From assembly GCA_001510385.1 (NCBI GenBank), contig LFFE01000032.1, forward strand, positions 1-42,405: a stretch of DNA of 42,405 nucleotides, written 5' to 3'. Numbering within the stretch: the stretch's first letter is position 1; the number at the start of each line of letters is the position of its first letter. This DNA is from Actinobacteria bacterium casp-actino5 (GTDB taxonomy: Bacteria; Actinomycetota; Acidimicrobiia; Acidimicrobiales; Ilumatobacteraceae). The notes under the pieces were generated by a model. The model was not told where the DNA came from and did no database searches. It saw only the letters and a program-made list of their open reading frames with translations. The translations under genes were made by a program, and so were the position numbers. Shown here piece by piece: positions 26,243 through 34,231 of this stretch.

Positions 26243-26248
26243 GTGGGG

Positions 26249-27469
26249 ATGCAAAATGACGCATCGCTCCGCCATTCCGACATTGCGATCGAGCGGATTG
26301 TTGCCGGCGGCGAGGGCCTCGGCCGCCTTGCTGACGGACGTGTCGTATTTGTGAAAGGTGGGGTCCCTGGTGATATCACCACGATCAACCTCGTTGATGA
26401 TCGACGTGATTGGGCTCGCGCCACGTTGGTGACGGTCGACGTGGCATCTCCTCAACGTATGGAGCCAACATGTCCCGCTCGGCGTAGCGGCTGCGGTGGC
26501 TGTGACTGGGCTGAAATCAGAGCTGAACACCAGCTTGAGCTGAAAGCGGAAATCGTGACCGAGGCGCTTCGCCGAACCGCTCGAATCGAGCACCTGCCGT
26601 CAATCGGTGCCTCAGTTACTCGCAATGGGTACCGATCTGGTGTGAGGGTGGTAGGAACCACAAACCATCAGGCGGGGTTTCGGCGAGCTTCAGATGACGT
26701 AACCATCGCTGCTGGACGTTGTGAGATTGCAGTTCCGGTACTTGCCGAGATGATCGAATCAATCACCGTTGACCCAGGTCTCGAAGTGACGCTCCGAGCT
26801 TCGGTGGCGACAGGCGAGGTAACCGCGCGCTGGGATGAGCGCCTTGGAACGGTTGACGGACTCCCATCAAGCGTTGACATCGGGCCCAGCGCGTCCCTGA
26901 TTGAACGAGTTGCGGACGTCGATCTTGTCGTGGGTGCTGGCTCATTTTTCCAAAGTGGCCCGCAGGCTGCAGACCTTCTTGTCGACGCCATCACTCGATT
27001 TGCCCCTGAGCTTTCATCGGCAAGAGCTGTCGTTGATGCATACGGCGGAATCGGACTATTTGCTGCCACCGTTGTGTCTCCTGAGGCCGATGTCTGGGTG
27101 GTGGAAACATCACGGTCCGCGTTGGCTGATGCTCGAATCAACTTGGATGGGCGATCAGGTCGCACTCAGCTTGTGCGCAGTGAATTTGGCAGATGGCGCC
27201 CGACGCGTGGGGACTTGCGTCCCGAGGTTGTCATCGCTGACCCAGCTCGCACTGGTCTTGGACGACCCGGAGTTGCATCTGTCGTGAGGTCACGCCCGGA
27301 GGTGCTCGTGTTGGTGAGTTGCGATCCGGTGTCATTCGCGCGTGATGCGGCGTTGCTCGAAAAAGAGGGCTTTGGACTTGATCGATGTGAGGTACTTGAC
27401 CTTTTCCCCGGCACCCACCATGTCGAAGTTGTCTCACGGTTCGTTCGTGCTGGCACACTTTCAGCGTGA
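26249..27469 (+). CDS. 23S rRNA/tRNA uracil-C5 methyltransferase, TrmA/RlmD family
   Basis: 406 residues from ATG 26249 (MQNDASLRHSDIAIERI). A TRAM RNA-binding domain is at about 10-65 (GGEGLGRLADGRVVFV). Cys75, Cys82 and Cys85 in CPARRSGCGGC, with a later Cys in AGRCEIA, fit the [4Fe-4S] cluster of RlmD-type enzymes. The Rossmann-like methyltransferase half has VVDAYGGIGLFA near 268, VVIADPARTGLG near 330 and the nucleophile in VLVSCDPVSFARD. It should make 5-methyluridine in 23S rRNA; tRNA U54 is an alternative. It overlaps psuG by 4 nt. Confidence 0.92.
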   Translation: MQNDASLRHSDIAIERIVAGGEGLGRLADGRVVFVKGGVPGDITTINLVDDRRDWARATLVTVDVASPQRMEPTCPARRSGCGGCDWAEIRAEHQLELKAEIVTEALRRTARIEHLPSIGASVTRNGYRSGVRVVGTTNHQAGFRRASDDVTIAAGRCEIAVPVLAEMIESITVDPGLEVTLRASVATGEVTARWDERLGTVDGLPSSVDIGPSASLIERVADVDLVVGAGSFFQSGPQAADLLVDAITRFAPELSSARAVVDAYGGIGLFAATVVSPEADVWVVETSRSALADARINLDGRSGRTQLVRSEFGRWRPTRGDLRPEVVIADPARTGLGRPGVASVVRSRPEVLVLVSCDPVSFARDAALLEKEGFGLDRCEVLDLFPGTHHVEVVSRFVRAGTLSA

Positions 27470-28392
27470 ATCACGACAGGGCAACGATGTTTGATGTTCG
27501 GGTCAGCGACGAGGTCGCAACTGCGCTGAGCGAAGGCAATGCGGTGGTGGCGATGGAGTCGACCATCTTCTCGCATCTTGGTTTGCCCTCACCGGCGAAT
27601 GAGGAAGCGCTTACTCGCTGTGAGTCTGTGGTGCGAGCGGCTGGGGCGGTTCCTGCTGTGACGGCGGTGTTCGGTGGTGTGGCACAGATTGGTATTGACG
27701 ATGCTTCTCGTGAACGGGTGTGTGGTCCGGCAAAGAAGATGGCCGAACGGGATATTCCAGTTGCCATCGCCCAACGATGGAACTACGGGGCAACGACGGT
27801 TTCAGCAGCGCTTGCCCTCGCAGAACGTGCGGGCATCAGCGTGTTCGCTACCGGTGGCATCGGAGGGGTTCACCGAGGTTCAGAACTGACGGGTGATATC
27901 AGTGCTGACCTTGATGCGATTGCGCGCCGCGCGTTGGTGACCGTGTCAGCAGGAGCAAAAGCATTCCTTGACCTTGCTCGTACTCTTGAATACCTCGAGA
28001 CTGCGGGTGCTCCGGTGCTCGGCTGGAAGACTGATGACTTCCCGGCGTTTTACACCCGTTCATCGGGTCTCAACGTTCCTCATCGCGTCGACTCCGCTGA
28101 GGTTGTTGCAGCGATCTATCGCAATCGCACTCGCAATGACCAAGGGTTGCTGCTTGCCGTTCCTATTCCTGAATCAGATGCCCTTGATGTCGATCACTTA
28201 GATGCTGTGTTGACGGCTGCTCTCGATGAATGTGAAGCGCAGGGCGTTCGCGGTGCCGCAATCACACCATTTGTGCTCGGGCGAATTGCCGAAGCCACTG
28301 ATGGCGACAGTTTGCCGGCAAATCTTGCGTTGGCTGAACATAATGCTGAGGTCGCAGCGCAAGTGGCGGTTGCTATTTGTCAGGCGTCTTAG
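27466..28392 (+). CDS. psuG: Pseudouridine-5'-phosphate glycosidase
   Basis: 308 residues. It cleaves pseudouridine 5'-phosphate to uracil and ribose 5-phosphate. The family opening VVAMESTIFSHLGLPSPAN is near residue 26 and GVHRGSELTGDISADL near 130; SAGAKAFLDLARTLEYLE and VLGWKTDDFPAFYT follow. The GTG start overlaps the preceding stop and is 6 nt after CACACT, so a separate leaderless promoter is possible; an internal ATG at 27487 is the alternative start. No psuK kinase gene is adjacent. Confidence 0.93.
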   Translation: MNHDRATMFDVRVSDEVATALSEGNAVVAMESTIFSHLGLPSPANEEALTRCESVVRAAGAVPAVTAVFGGVAQIGIDDASRERVCGPAKKMAERDIPVAIAQRWNYGATTVSAALALAERAGISVFATGGIGGVHRGSELTGDISADLDAIARRALVTVSAGAKAFLDLARTLEYLETAGAPVLGWKTDDFPAFYTRSSGLNVPHRVDSAEVVAAIYRNRTRNDQGLLLAVPIPESDALDVDHLDAVLTAALDECEAQGVRGAAITPFVLGRIAEATDGDSLPANLALAEHNAEVAAQVAVAICQAS

Positions 28393-28460
28393 TCCCGATG
28401 TCGTCGAAGCCATGACTCTCATTCGCTGAACGACGGGCAAGTCTGCGATTATCGGGGCAT

Positions 28461-29132
28461 ATGACCGTTGGCTTCGACCCGTTTCTCTCAGACTCAATCC
28501 TCCCCGATGATTCTGACCTCACACCGATTCACGATCGTGAATATCGGGTTCGGTCGTATCGCCTGAGTCCAGATCGAATTCTGATTCGAGGGGCTGTGCG
28601 CGACCAGAAGCCACCCGGACTGTACATCTCACATGATCCGGATCCGATCACTGTGCATCACATGGTGGTTGAACTTGAGGTGTCGTTCCCTGGACTTGAG
28701 ATTGGCCGTGCCGAGGTCACCTTCAACACATTCCCGCATACGACGTGTTCGGTAATCACCGATCATTACAAGAAACTCGAAGGCCTGTCGATTGCTCGGG
28801 GCTTCTCGAACAAGGTGCGTGAGTTATTTGGTGGTCCGCGTGGCTGTACTCACACGACGGCGTTGCTGCTGGCGATGGGCCCGGTTGCTGTGCAGTGTGC
28901 ATGGTCGATGCGAACCTTTGAGGCTCCCGATACCGGTGAACCCGCGTTGAAGATGGGTTTTAACCGCGACCCTGACGATGATTCGTGGAAGATGAACACG
29001 AACACTTGTCACGAATGGGCTGAGGACGGTCCGGCCTATGCCCGAGCGGCCGCAGGTTTGTCGTGGGGTGTGCCCGTATTTATGCGTGAACGGGCTGAAA
29101 AGTTTGGAATCGAGGTTGGGGAGCCGCAATGA
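28461..29132 (+). CDS. DUF2889 family protein
   Basis: 223 residues. It has the DUF2889 pattern: a short charged N-terminus, VHHMVVELEVSFPGLEI near residue 65, a cysteine in FPHTTC, YKKLEGLSIARGF and GCTHTTALLLAMGPVAVQ near 130. Biochemical function is unknown. The ATG follows a GATTAT-like -10 by 8 nt. The stop overlaps the aminotransferase start (ATGA), suggesting a two-gene unit. Confidence 0.85.
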   Translation: MTVGFDPFLSDSILPDDSDLTPIHDREYRVRSYRLSPDRILIRGAVRDQKPPGLYISHDPDPITVHHMVVELEVSFPGLEIGRAEVTFNTFPHTTCSVITDHYKKLEGLSIARGFSNKVRELFGGPRGCTHTTALLLAMGPVAVQCAWSMRTFEAPDTGEPALKMGFNRDPDDDSWKMNTNTCHEWAEDGPAYARAAAGLSWGVPVFMRERAEKFGIEVGEPQ

Positions 29133-30274
29133 CGGAACACGATCCATTTGGTTTGCGCTCGCTTACCGTTGAGCAACTTCGTTCAACCCCGGGGGTGAAG
29201 TGGCAGCAGCACCCTGGCCGGCTTGCCTCATGGGTGGCAGACATGGATTTCCCAATGGCACCTGCAATTTCTGAGCGCCTCGGGTCAATTGTTGATCGTG
29301 GAATGGTTGGCTACCAGAAGTGGGGTGCTGGTGCATCGCCGGCGGGGCATGCGTTTGTTGACCGAATGGCATCGAAGTACAACTGGAACATTGATGTTGA
29401 GCGGGTACACGACCTCGCTGATGTGCTGCAGGGAGTTCGACTGGCGATCGGCATGCTCACCGAGCCTGGAGCAGGGATCGCTCTGCATACGCCTGCATAT
29501 CATCCCTTCTTGCATTCATTGACCGACATGGATCGTCGGCTCGTGCATGCGCCATTCGATATTGGTGAACTTCGTGAAGTCATTGCGGCTGAGCGGCCGG
29601 CGGCATTGCTTCTATGTCATCCTCAGAATCCGACGGGGCGCGTGTTCGATCGTCCGCAACTTGAAGCAATTGCGAGCATTGTCGAAGAATTTGATCTCAT
29701 CGTGATTTCTGACGAGATCCATTCTGATCTCGTGTACTCGCCTGGTCAACATATTCCGTTTGCATCAGTGAGTCCCGCTATGGAGTCTCGGACGATCACC
29801 GTCACTTCGACATCAAAGGCATTTAACTTGGCCGGTCTGCGATGGGCGGTGATGCATGTTGGCATCGAGCGTTTCGATGCCATGCTGCGCAGCTACCCGA
29901 AACACTGGTTTGGTTCGCCCAACATGTTTGGAGTCGAAGCCGCTGTTGCGGCGTGGGCCGAGAGCGACGATTGGCTAGCCGCGGTGATGGGCGTACTCGA
30001 TGAGAATCGCCATCATCTTGCCGAGTTACTTGATCAATATCTGCCAGGCGCGCTGTACCGGGTACCTGATGCGACCTATCTTGCGTGGATCGATTGCTCA
30101 ATGCTGGGTGATGGGGATGCCCCGTTTGAGTTGTTTCAATCTCGTGGGGTGGAGCTCAGCCCAGGAACCCAGTTTGGAGCGGGAGGCTCAGGTCATGTGC
30201 GCCTGAATTTCGCAACGAGCCCAAGCGTGCTCGAACAAGTTGTTGCGACAATGGCCGGTGAGAGTTTGGCCTAG
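29129..30274 (+). CDS. MalY/PatB-family PLP aminotransferase (C-S lyase)
   Basis: 381 residues, fold type I. The N-terminal VADMDFPMAPAI and GYQKWGAG are typical of MalY/PatB, whose members act as cystathionine beta-lyases or aminotransferases. HPQNPTGRVF near residue 163, VISDEIHSDLVY near 193 and the PLP lysine Lys230 in TSTSKAFNLAGLR are intact; the substrate-carboxylate Arg is in HVRLNFAT near the end. It is translated together with the DUF2889 gene. Substrate cannot be told from sequence. Confidence 0.9.
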   Translation: MTEHDPFGLRSLTVEQLRSTPGVKWQQHPGRLASWVADMDFPMAPAISERLGSIVDRGMVGYQKWGAGASPAGHAFVDRMASKYNWNIDVERVHDLADVLQGVRLAIGMLTEPGAGIALHTPAYHPFLHSLTDMDRRLVHAPFDIGELREVIAAERPAALLLCHPQNPTGRVFDRPQLEAIASIVEEFDLIVISDEIHSDLVYSPGQHIPFASVSPAMESRTITVTSTSKAFNLAGLRWAVMHVGIERFDAMLRSYPKHWFGSPNMFGVEAAVAAWAESDDWLAAVMGVLDENRHHLAELLDQYLPGALYRVPDATYLAWIDCSMLGDGDAPFELFQSRGVELSPGTQFGAGGSGHVRLNFATSPSVLEQVVATMAGESLA

Positions 30275-30312
30275 GCAGATTGCCAAGTTGTGAAGAATTA
30301 CTCCACCGCTCC

Positions 30313-30336
30313 TAGCATGTGAGGTGTGCTTAACAT
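30313..30336 (+). promoter_or_regulatory. fbpC promoter with DtxR/IdeR-like 20-bp box
   Basis: TAGCAT (30313-30318) is followed by 7 nt and the GTG at 30326. The box ATGTGAGGTG-TGCTTAACAT (30317-30336) overlaps the -10 and the start codon and matches the box at fbpA in 16 of 20 positions. It resembles the TTAGG...CTAA core of DtxR/IdeR sites. Confidence 0.55.
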
Positions 30337-31411
30337 CAAGAGCGCGATGCGTTCTCGCGACCTGAAAGCAAACAGTGGAGACGGGCCAGTTGGCCATGTC
30401 GATGTTTCGCATGTCCATGTGGCATTTGGCGGAGTAGATGTCCTGCACGGGATCGACTTTGACGTTGCTCCTGGAGAGATTGTGGCGTTGCTCGGACCGA
30501 GTGGCTGTGGAAAGACCACTCTCTTGCGATCAATCGCCGGTTTGGAACGTATTGCTTCGGGGACGATCTCGTTGAATGGGCACGAGGTAGCGAACGATCG
30601 GCTACATGTTCGACCTGAGGCAAGACAAATTGGTCTGGTATTTCAAGATTGGGCGTTGTTCCCACATATGACTGTTGCAGAGAACGTTGCATATGGGATC
30701 GATAGTTTTGCGCATCGCAATGACCGGGTTGCCGATGTGCTTGCGTTGGTGGGGCTCAACACACTTGGGGATCGAATGCCTGCAACGCTGTCAGGGGGCC
30801 AGCAACAGCGGGTTGCGTTAGCGCGGGCTTTAGCCCCTCAACCTTCAGTGCTATTGCTTGACGAACCATTCTCGAACCTTGATACCGGGCTCCGTGTGCA
30901 GGTTCGATCTGAAGTTCACAGCCTGCTCGCAGGACTTGGAATTTCTGCAGTGTTTGTCACTCATGATCAAGAAGAAGCTTTCGTTCTTGGTGATCGGGTT
31001 GCCGTCATGCGCGATGGCAGGATTGAACAGTTCGATACTCCATCTGCGATTTATGGGAATCCCGCATCTGCATGGGTTGCCGAATTTGTTGGTGATGCGA
31101 ACTTCCTTCGGGGCGAAGCAACCGGAATGTTCGCAACGACCTCGATCGGCGAGGTGGCGCTTTCAGAGTTGCGTCAGGGGCAGGTCGATGTACTGCTGAG
31201 ACCCGAACATTTAGTGGTCACCGAGAACGAGTCTGGTAACGGCGTTGTGCGCAATGTCGAGTACTTCGGTCATGACCACATGGTGCAAGTCGATCTTGAC
31301 GACGGCAGTCATGTCGCGGCGCGAATTTCAGGCAACCCTCACGTTCGACGAGGTCAGCGGGTGTCGCTTGTATCTGATGGCAGCGCGTGCTTGGCCTTCT
31401 TGTCATCGTGA
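30326..31411 (+). CDS. fbpC: Ferric iron ABC transporter, ATP-binding protein
   Basis: 361 residues. It powers import of Fe3+ delivered by FbpA. Walker A GPSGCGKTTLLRSIAG is near residue 59, Q-loop FQDWALFPH near 108, signature LSGGQQQRVALARAL near 155, Walker B VLLLDEPFSNLD and H-loop FVTHDQEEAF near 213. A C-terminal TOBE-like region (VDVLLRPEHLVV onward) follows. Spermidine/putrescine or sulfate import is the alternative, but the adjacent FbpA and FbpB favour iron. The 3' end overlaps the opposing fbpB by 58 nt. Confidence 0.9.
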   Translation: MLNIKSAMRSRDLKANSGDGPVGHVDVSHVHVAFGGVDVLHGIDFDVAPGEIVALLGPSGCGKTTLLRSIAGLERIASGTISLNGHEVANDRLHVRPEARQIGLVFQDWALFPHMTVAENVAYGIDSFAHRNDRVADVLALVGLNTLGDRMPATLSGGQQQRVALARALAPQPSVLLLDEPFSNLDTGLRVQVRSEVHSLLAGLGISAVFVTHDQEEAFVLGDRVAVMRDGRIEQFDTPSAIYGNPASAWVAEFVGDANFLRGEATGMFATTSIGEVALSELRQGQVDVLLRPEHLVVTENESGNGVVRNVEYFGHDHMVQVDLDDGSHVAARISGNPHVRRGQRVSLVSDGSACLAFLSS

Positions 31412-33012
31412 CCACTATTCGGCCGGTGACTCGGTCGTAATACCTGAGCTTGGTTTCGAACGATAAATAACGACATCGGCACCGAAGATAGCAACACGAG
31501 AGTAAGTGCCGAGCCTGCGGAACGACCGAGAAAGCCCTCGCTTGTCGAGTTCCAAATTCTTGTCGCAAGAGTCGAGAATCCAGTGGGAGATAGCAACAGT
31601 GTCGCAGGTAGTTCCTTCATCGTTGTGAGAAAGACGAGTCCTGCGCCGGCTCCGAGACCAGGACGCAACAGCGGCAGAAGCACTTTCCTGAATGTTGTGA
31701 TTCGTCGTGTGCCGAGGAGTAACGAGGCCTCCTCAAGGCTCGGAGTGACCTGAAGCAGTGATGATCGCACTGCACCTATTGCTTGGGGGAGAAACAGGAC
31801 TGAGTAACCAAAAATGAGCATCCCCATGCTCTGGTAGGCCCAAGGCAACGCATTTGCTCCGAGATATACGAGAGCAAGCGCAACGACAATTCCAGGTAAT
31901 GCGTATCCAGACCATGAGAGCCGTTCAACGATATTTGCGAACCAACCTGGTGATCGCCGGATGAATAGGGCAACTGGTATCGCTACAACGGTTGTCACGG
32001 CGGCTGCAAGAAGCGATACCGACAGGCTGTTGGAGATGAGGCTCCACGCCGGCCATACGGGCTCATTGGCACGCACACCGCGGGCAATCCAATAGGAAAT
32101 CACGCCCAGAGGCACCACAAGGGCAAGCGTCGTAAGAATCCCGAGGCCCGCAAGAGCGGGAACTTGTAGCCGTTTGAGGTGGACGAGTTGGGGGTTTCGC
32201 GCCCCTGAGCCATGTAGTCGGTAAACGTCCTCGCGCTTTCGAAGTCGCTGCTCCCCAGTGAGCACCGTCACCGTGAGGACAACAAGCATGAGACCTAGAA
32301 CTGCCGTCGCTCCTCGTTCGAGTGCTCCCCGGTATTGGAGGTAGATCTCTCGCGTGAATGTGTCGTAACGCATCATGGTGACGGCACCGAAGTCGCTGAG
32401 TGAGTACAGCGCAACGAGCAGCGCTCCGCTGCTTGCGGCCGGCCGAAGCTGAGGCCACACAACGTGAACGAAGGTTTGCCACGAGGAGCGTCCCAGCATG
32501 CGGCTTGCCTCCTCGAGGCTGGGATCGAGTCGTACCCAAACTGCTCGAACAGTGAGGAGAACGTACGGGTATGAGAAGAGAGTGAGACTCGCCCACGCTC
32601 CCCAAAATCCATAAATAGAGGGAATCGATTGGACCCCCAACAGATTTGAGACCATGCCACGCGGTCCAAGGGCCCCAATCATCGCCCACGAGCCGACGTA
32701 TGTCGGAATTGCGAGTGGGAGCACGGTGACGACTGACCAGAAATTTCTACCAATGAGATTTGTGCGAACCGTGAGCCACGCAATGGGCAGTGCAATCACA
32801 ACTGAAGCCGTTGTTACAGCGATCGCCAGTAGGAGAGTCGACCGAAGCAGATTGATGGTGCGAGATGATGTGGCGATCTTGAAGCTCGAGGAGAACCCGT
32901 ACTCAAACCCTCGCCACGCGAGATAGCCGATCGGCAGGGCAGCGAGAATACCTACGGCAAGCGCAGCAACACCAACGACTGCGTTATCACGAATTCTTCT
33001 CGATGCCCTCAT
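31354..33012 (-). CDS. fbpB: Ferric iron ABC transporter, fused permease
   Basis: 552 residues with about 12 membrane segments in two halves. Each half has an EAA loop contacting the ATPase: LEEASRMLGRSSW near residue 178 and LEEASLLLGTRRITTF near 440. This duplicated layout is typical of FbpB-type iron permeases. The ATG is 13 nt after the fbpA stop on the same strand, forming an fbpA-fbpB unit. The C-terminal tail (about 20 hydrophilic residues) is the part encoded antisense to the end of fbpC. Confidence 0.92.
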   Translation of the reverse strand: MRASRRIRDNAVVGVAALAVGILAALPIGYLAWRGFEYGFSSSFKIATSSRTINLLRSTLLLAIAVTTASVVIALPIAWLTVRTNLIGRNFWSVVTVLPLAIPTYVGSWAMIGALGPRGMVSNLLGVQSIPSIYGFWGAWASLTLFSYPYVLLTVRAVWVRLDPSLEEASRMLGRSSWQTFVHVVWPQLRPAASSGALLVALYSLSDFGAVTMMRYDTFTREIYLQYRGALERGATAVLGLMLVVLTVTVLTGEQRLRKREDVYRLHGSGARNPQLVHLKRLQVPALAGLGILTTLALVVPLGVISYWIARGVRANEPVWPAWSLISNSLSVSLLAAAVTTVVAIPVALFIRRSPGWFANIVERLSWSGYALPGIVVALALVYLGANALPWAYQSMGMLIFGYSVLFLPQAIGAVRSSLLQVTPSLEEASLLLGTRRITTFRKVLLPLLRPGLGAGAGLVFLTTMKELPATLLLSPTGFSTLATRIWNSTSEGFLGRSAGSALTLVLLSSVPMSLFIVRNQAQVLRPSHRPNSGHDDKKAKHALPSDTSDTR

Positions 33013-33024
33013 GTCGTCGTTGCG

Positions 33025-34029
33025 TTAGAGGGCGCCGACTTCAACCAGCAAGTCGACCGTTCCTTGGAGGTCTGAGAGGAGGTTGAGGTCGAAGTTCGGC
33101 AGTATCAGCGAATTGAGTCTTGGAAGGTCGGCCCATGGGGTTGCATCATCGGTGACGGGAAGTTCGTAATTCGTCGAAGCGAAGTAGTTCTGTACCTCAG
33201 CTGAAAGCAGGCAGGTCAATAGTTGCTCTGCTGCTTCAGGATGCTGTGAGTGAGTGACAACTCCTGCCCCGGCAACGTTGACGAGGGCACCAGGGTCCCC
33301 TTCGCTAAAGAAGTGGTTTGCAACTGGGTAGTTGGGGTCTTCCGCAAGGAGCCGGTAGAGGTAGTAATGATTGACGAAGCCAACGTCGATTTCGCCTGAA
33401 GCAACTCCCTCAAGAATCGCTGTGTTGCCGTCATACGACACGGGGTCATTAGCCACTATTTCGGTGAGCCAAGTTCTTGTTGCATCTTCGCCCAAAAGTC
33501 CTCGAAGGGCTGTGATGTGATCTTGGAATGATGCATTGGTTGGCGCCCAGCCGATTCGGCCTGACCATTTTGGATCAGTGAATTCGACAAAGGAGTCTGG
33601 AAGGTCTCCCTCATTGAGGACGTTGGTGTTGTACGCCACCGTTCGTGCTCGGCCACTAATTCCAACCCAATCGTTCTTTGGAGAAACGAGATTTGGGTCG
33701 CTCACAGTTGAAGTGACCGACTCATCAAGTGGGAGAAGGGCGTTGTCTGCTGAGAGCACTCCGAGGAAACCTGCCCCCTGCGAGAAATAGACATCTGCTG
33801 GAGTATTTCCGCCTTCTTCTTGAAGGAGTAACAGCATCTCGGCTGAGTCTCCATAGCGGGTCTTGATTTCTACTCCGAGCTGTTCTGAGCACAGGTCGAC
33901 AACAGGCTGTACCAGGTCTTCACCGCGACCTGAGTACAGGGTAAGACTGTTGTCATCACCTCCGCATGCAGAGAGGGAAACTGCGAGTGTGGTCATTCCG
34001 ATGAGAATGTGTGACCGAGAGCGGGGCAT
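33025..34029 (-). CDS. fbpA: Ferric iron-binding lipoprotein, FbpA type
   Basis: 334 residues. The signal peptide ends in the lipobox SLSAC (Cys22), so the protein is anchored outside the membrane. The mature part starts TLYSGRGEDLVQPV, the family opening, and the iron-ligand tyrosine pair is in VNHYYLYRLL near residue 218. It captures Fe3+ and passes it to FbpB. A -10 TATGTT and a 20-bp palindromic box lie just upstream, so iron-dependent repression is likely. Confidence 0.92.
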   Translation of the reverse strand: MPRSRSHILIGMTTLAVSLSACGGDDNSLTLYSGRGEDLVQPVVDLCSEQLGVEIKTRYGDSAEMLLLLQEEGGNTPADVYFSQGAGFLGVLSADNALLPLDESVTSTVSDPNLVSPKNDWVGISGRARTVAYNTNVLNEGDLPDSFVEFTDPKWSGRIGWAPTNASFQDHITALRGLLGEDATRTWLTEIVANDPVSYDGNTAILEGVASGEIDVGFVNHYYLYRLLAEDPNYPVANHFFSEGDPGALVNVAGAGVVTHSQHPEAAEQLLTCLLSAEVQNYFASTNYELPVTDDATPWADLPRLNSLILPNFDLNLLSDLQGTVDLLVEVGAL

Positions 34030-34035
34030 GCCAGC

Positions 34036-34056
34036 ATGTTAAGTATGCCTAACATA
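34036..34056 (-). promoter_or_regulatory. fbpA promoter (-10 TATGTT) with DtxR/IdeR-like 20-bp palindrome
   Basis: On the minus strand ATGTTAGGCA-TACTTAACAT (34036-34055) is an imperfect palindrome (8 of 10 positions paired) with the TTAGG..CTTAA core of iron-dependent repressor sites. The -10 TATGTT overlaps its left end, so a bound repressor would block transcription. Confidence 0.6.
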
Positions 34057-34134
34057 TTTTGCAACGCTGGCGAGAATTTTTTTGGTTGTGGGATTTAAGG
34101 GGTAATCCTTCGACGGTGTGCAGCGAATGAGAGA

Positions 34135-34201
34135 CCTCGTACTCGAGGACGCTCATTGATGCGAGTACCGTGCGAAGGTACGTACGAAGCCTGAACTCAG
34201 G
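34135..34201 (+). other. Cluster of alternative hairpins upstream of the SDR gene
   Basis: Three short stems lie in a row: CCTCG/CGAGG (34135-34148), GTACC/GGTAC (34165-34181) and CCTGA/TCAGG (34190-34201). A competing 7-bp pairing GTACTCG (34139-34145) / CGAGTAC (34162-34168) would break the first two. They end 30 nt before the start codon at 34232. If transcription begins upstream this is a structured leader; if the gene is leaderless it is DNA-level structure only. Confidence 0.4.
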
Positions 34202-34231
34202 AACGTTTCTCTTTGGGGGTAATGAATCACC

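Noticed and set aside
26204-26593. Upstream extension of rpe (130 codons)
   Set aside because: It crosses the divergent promoter and the start of the RNA methyltransferase; the epimerase family begins at the GTG at 26203.
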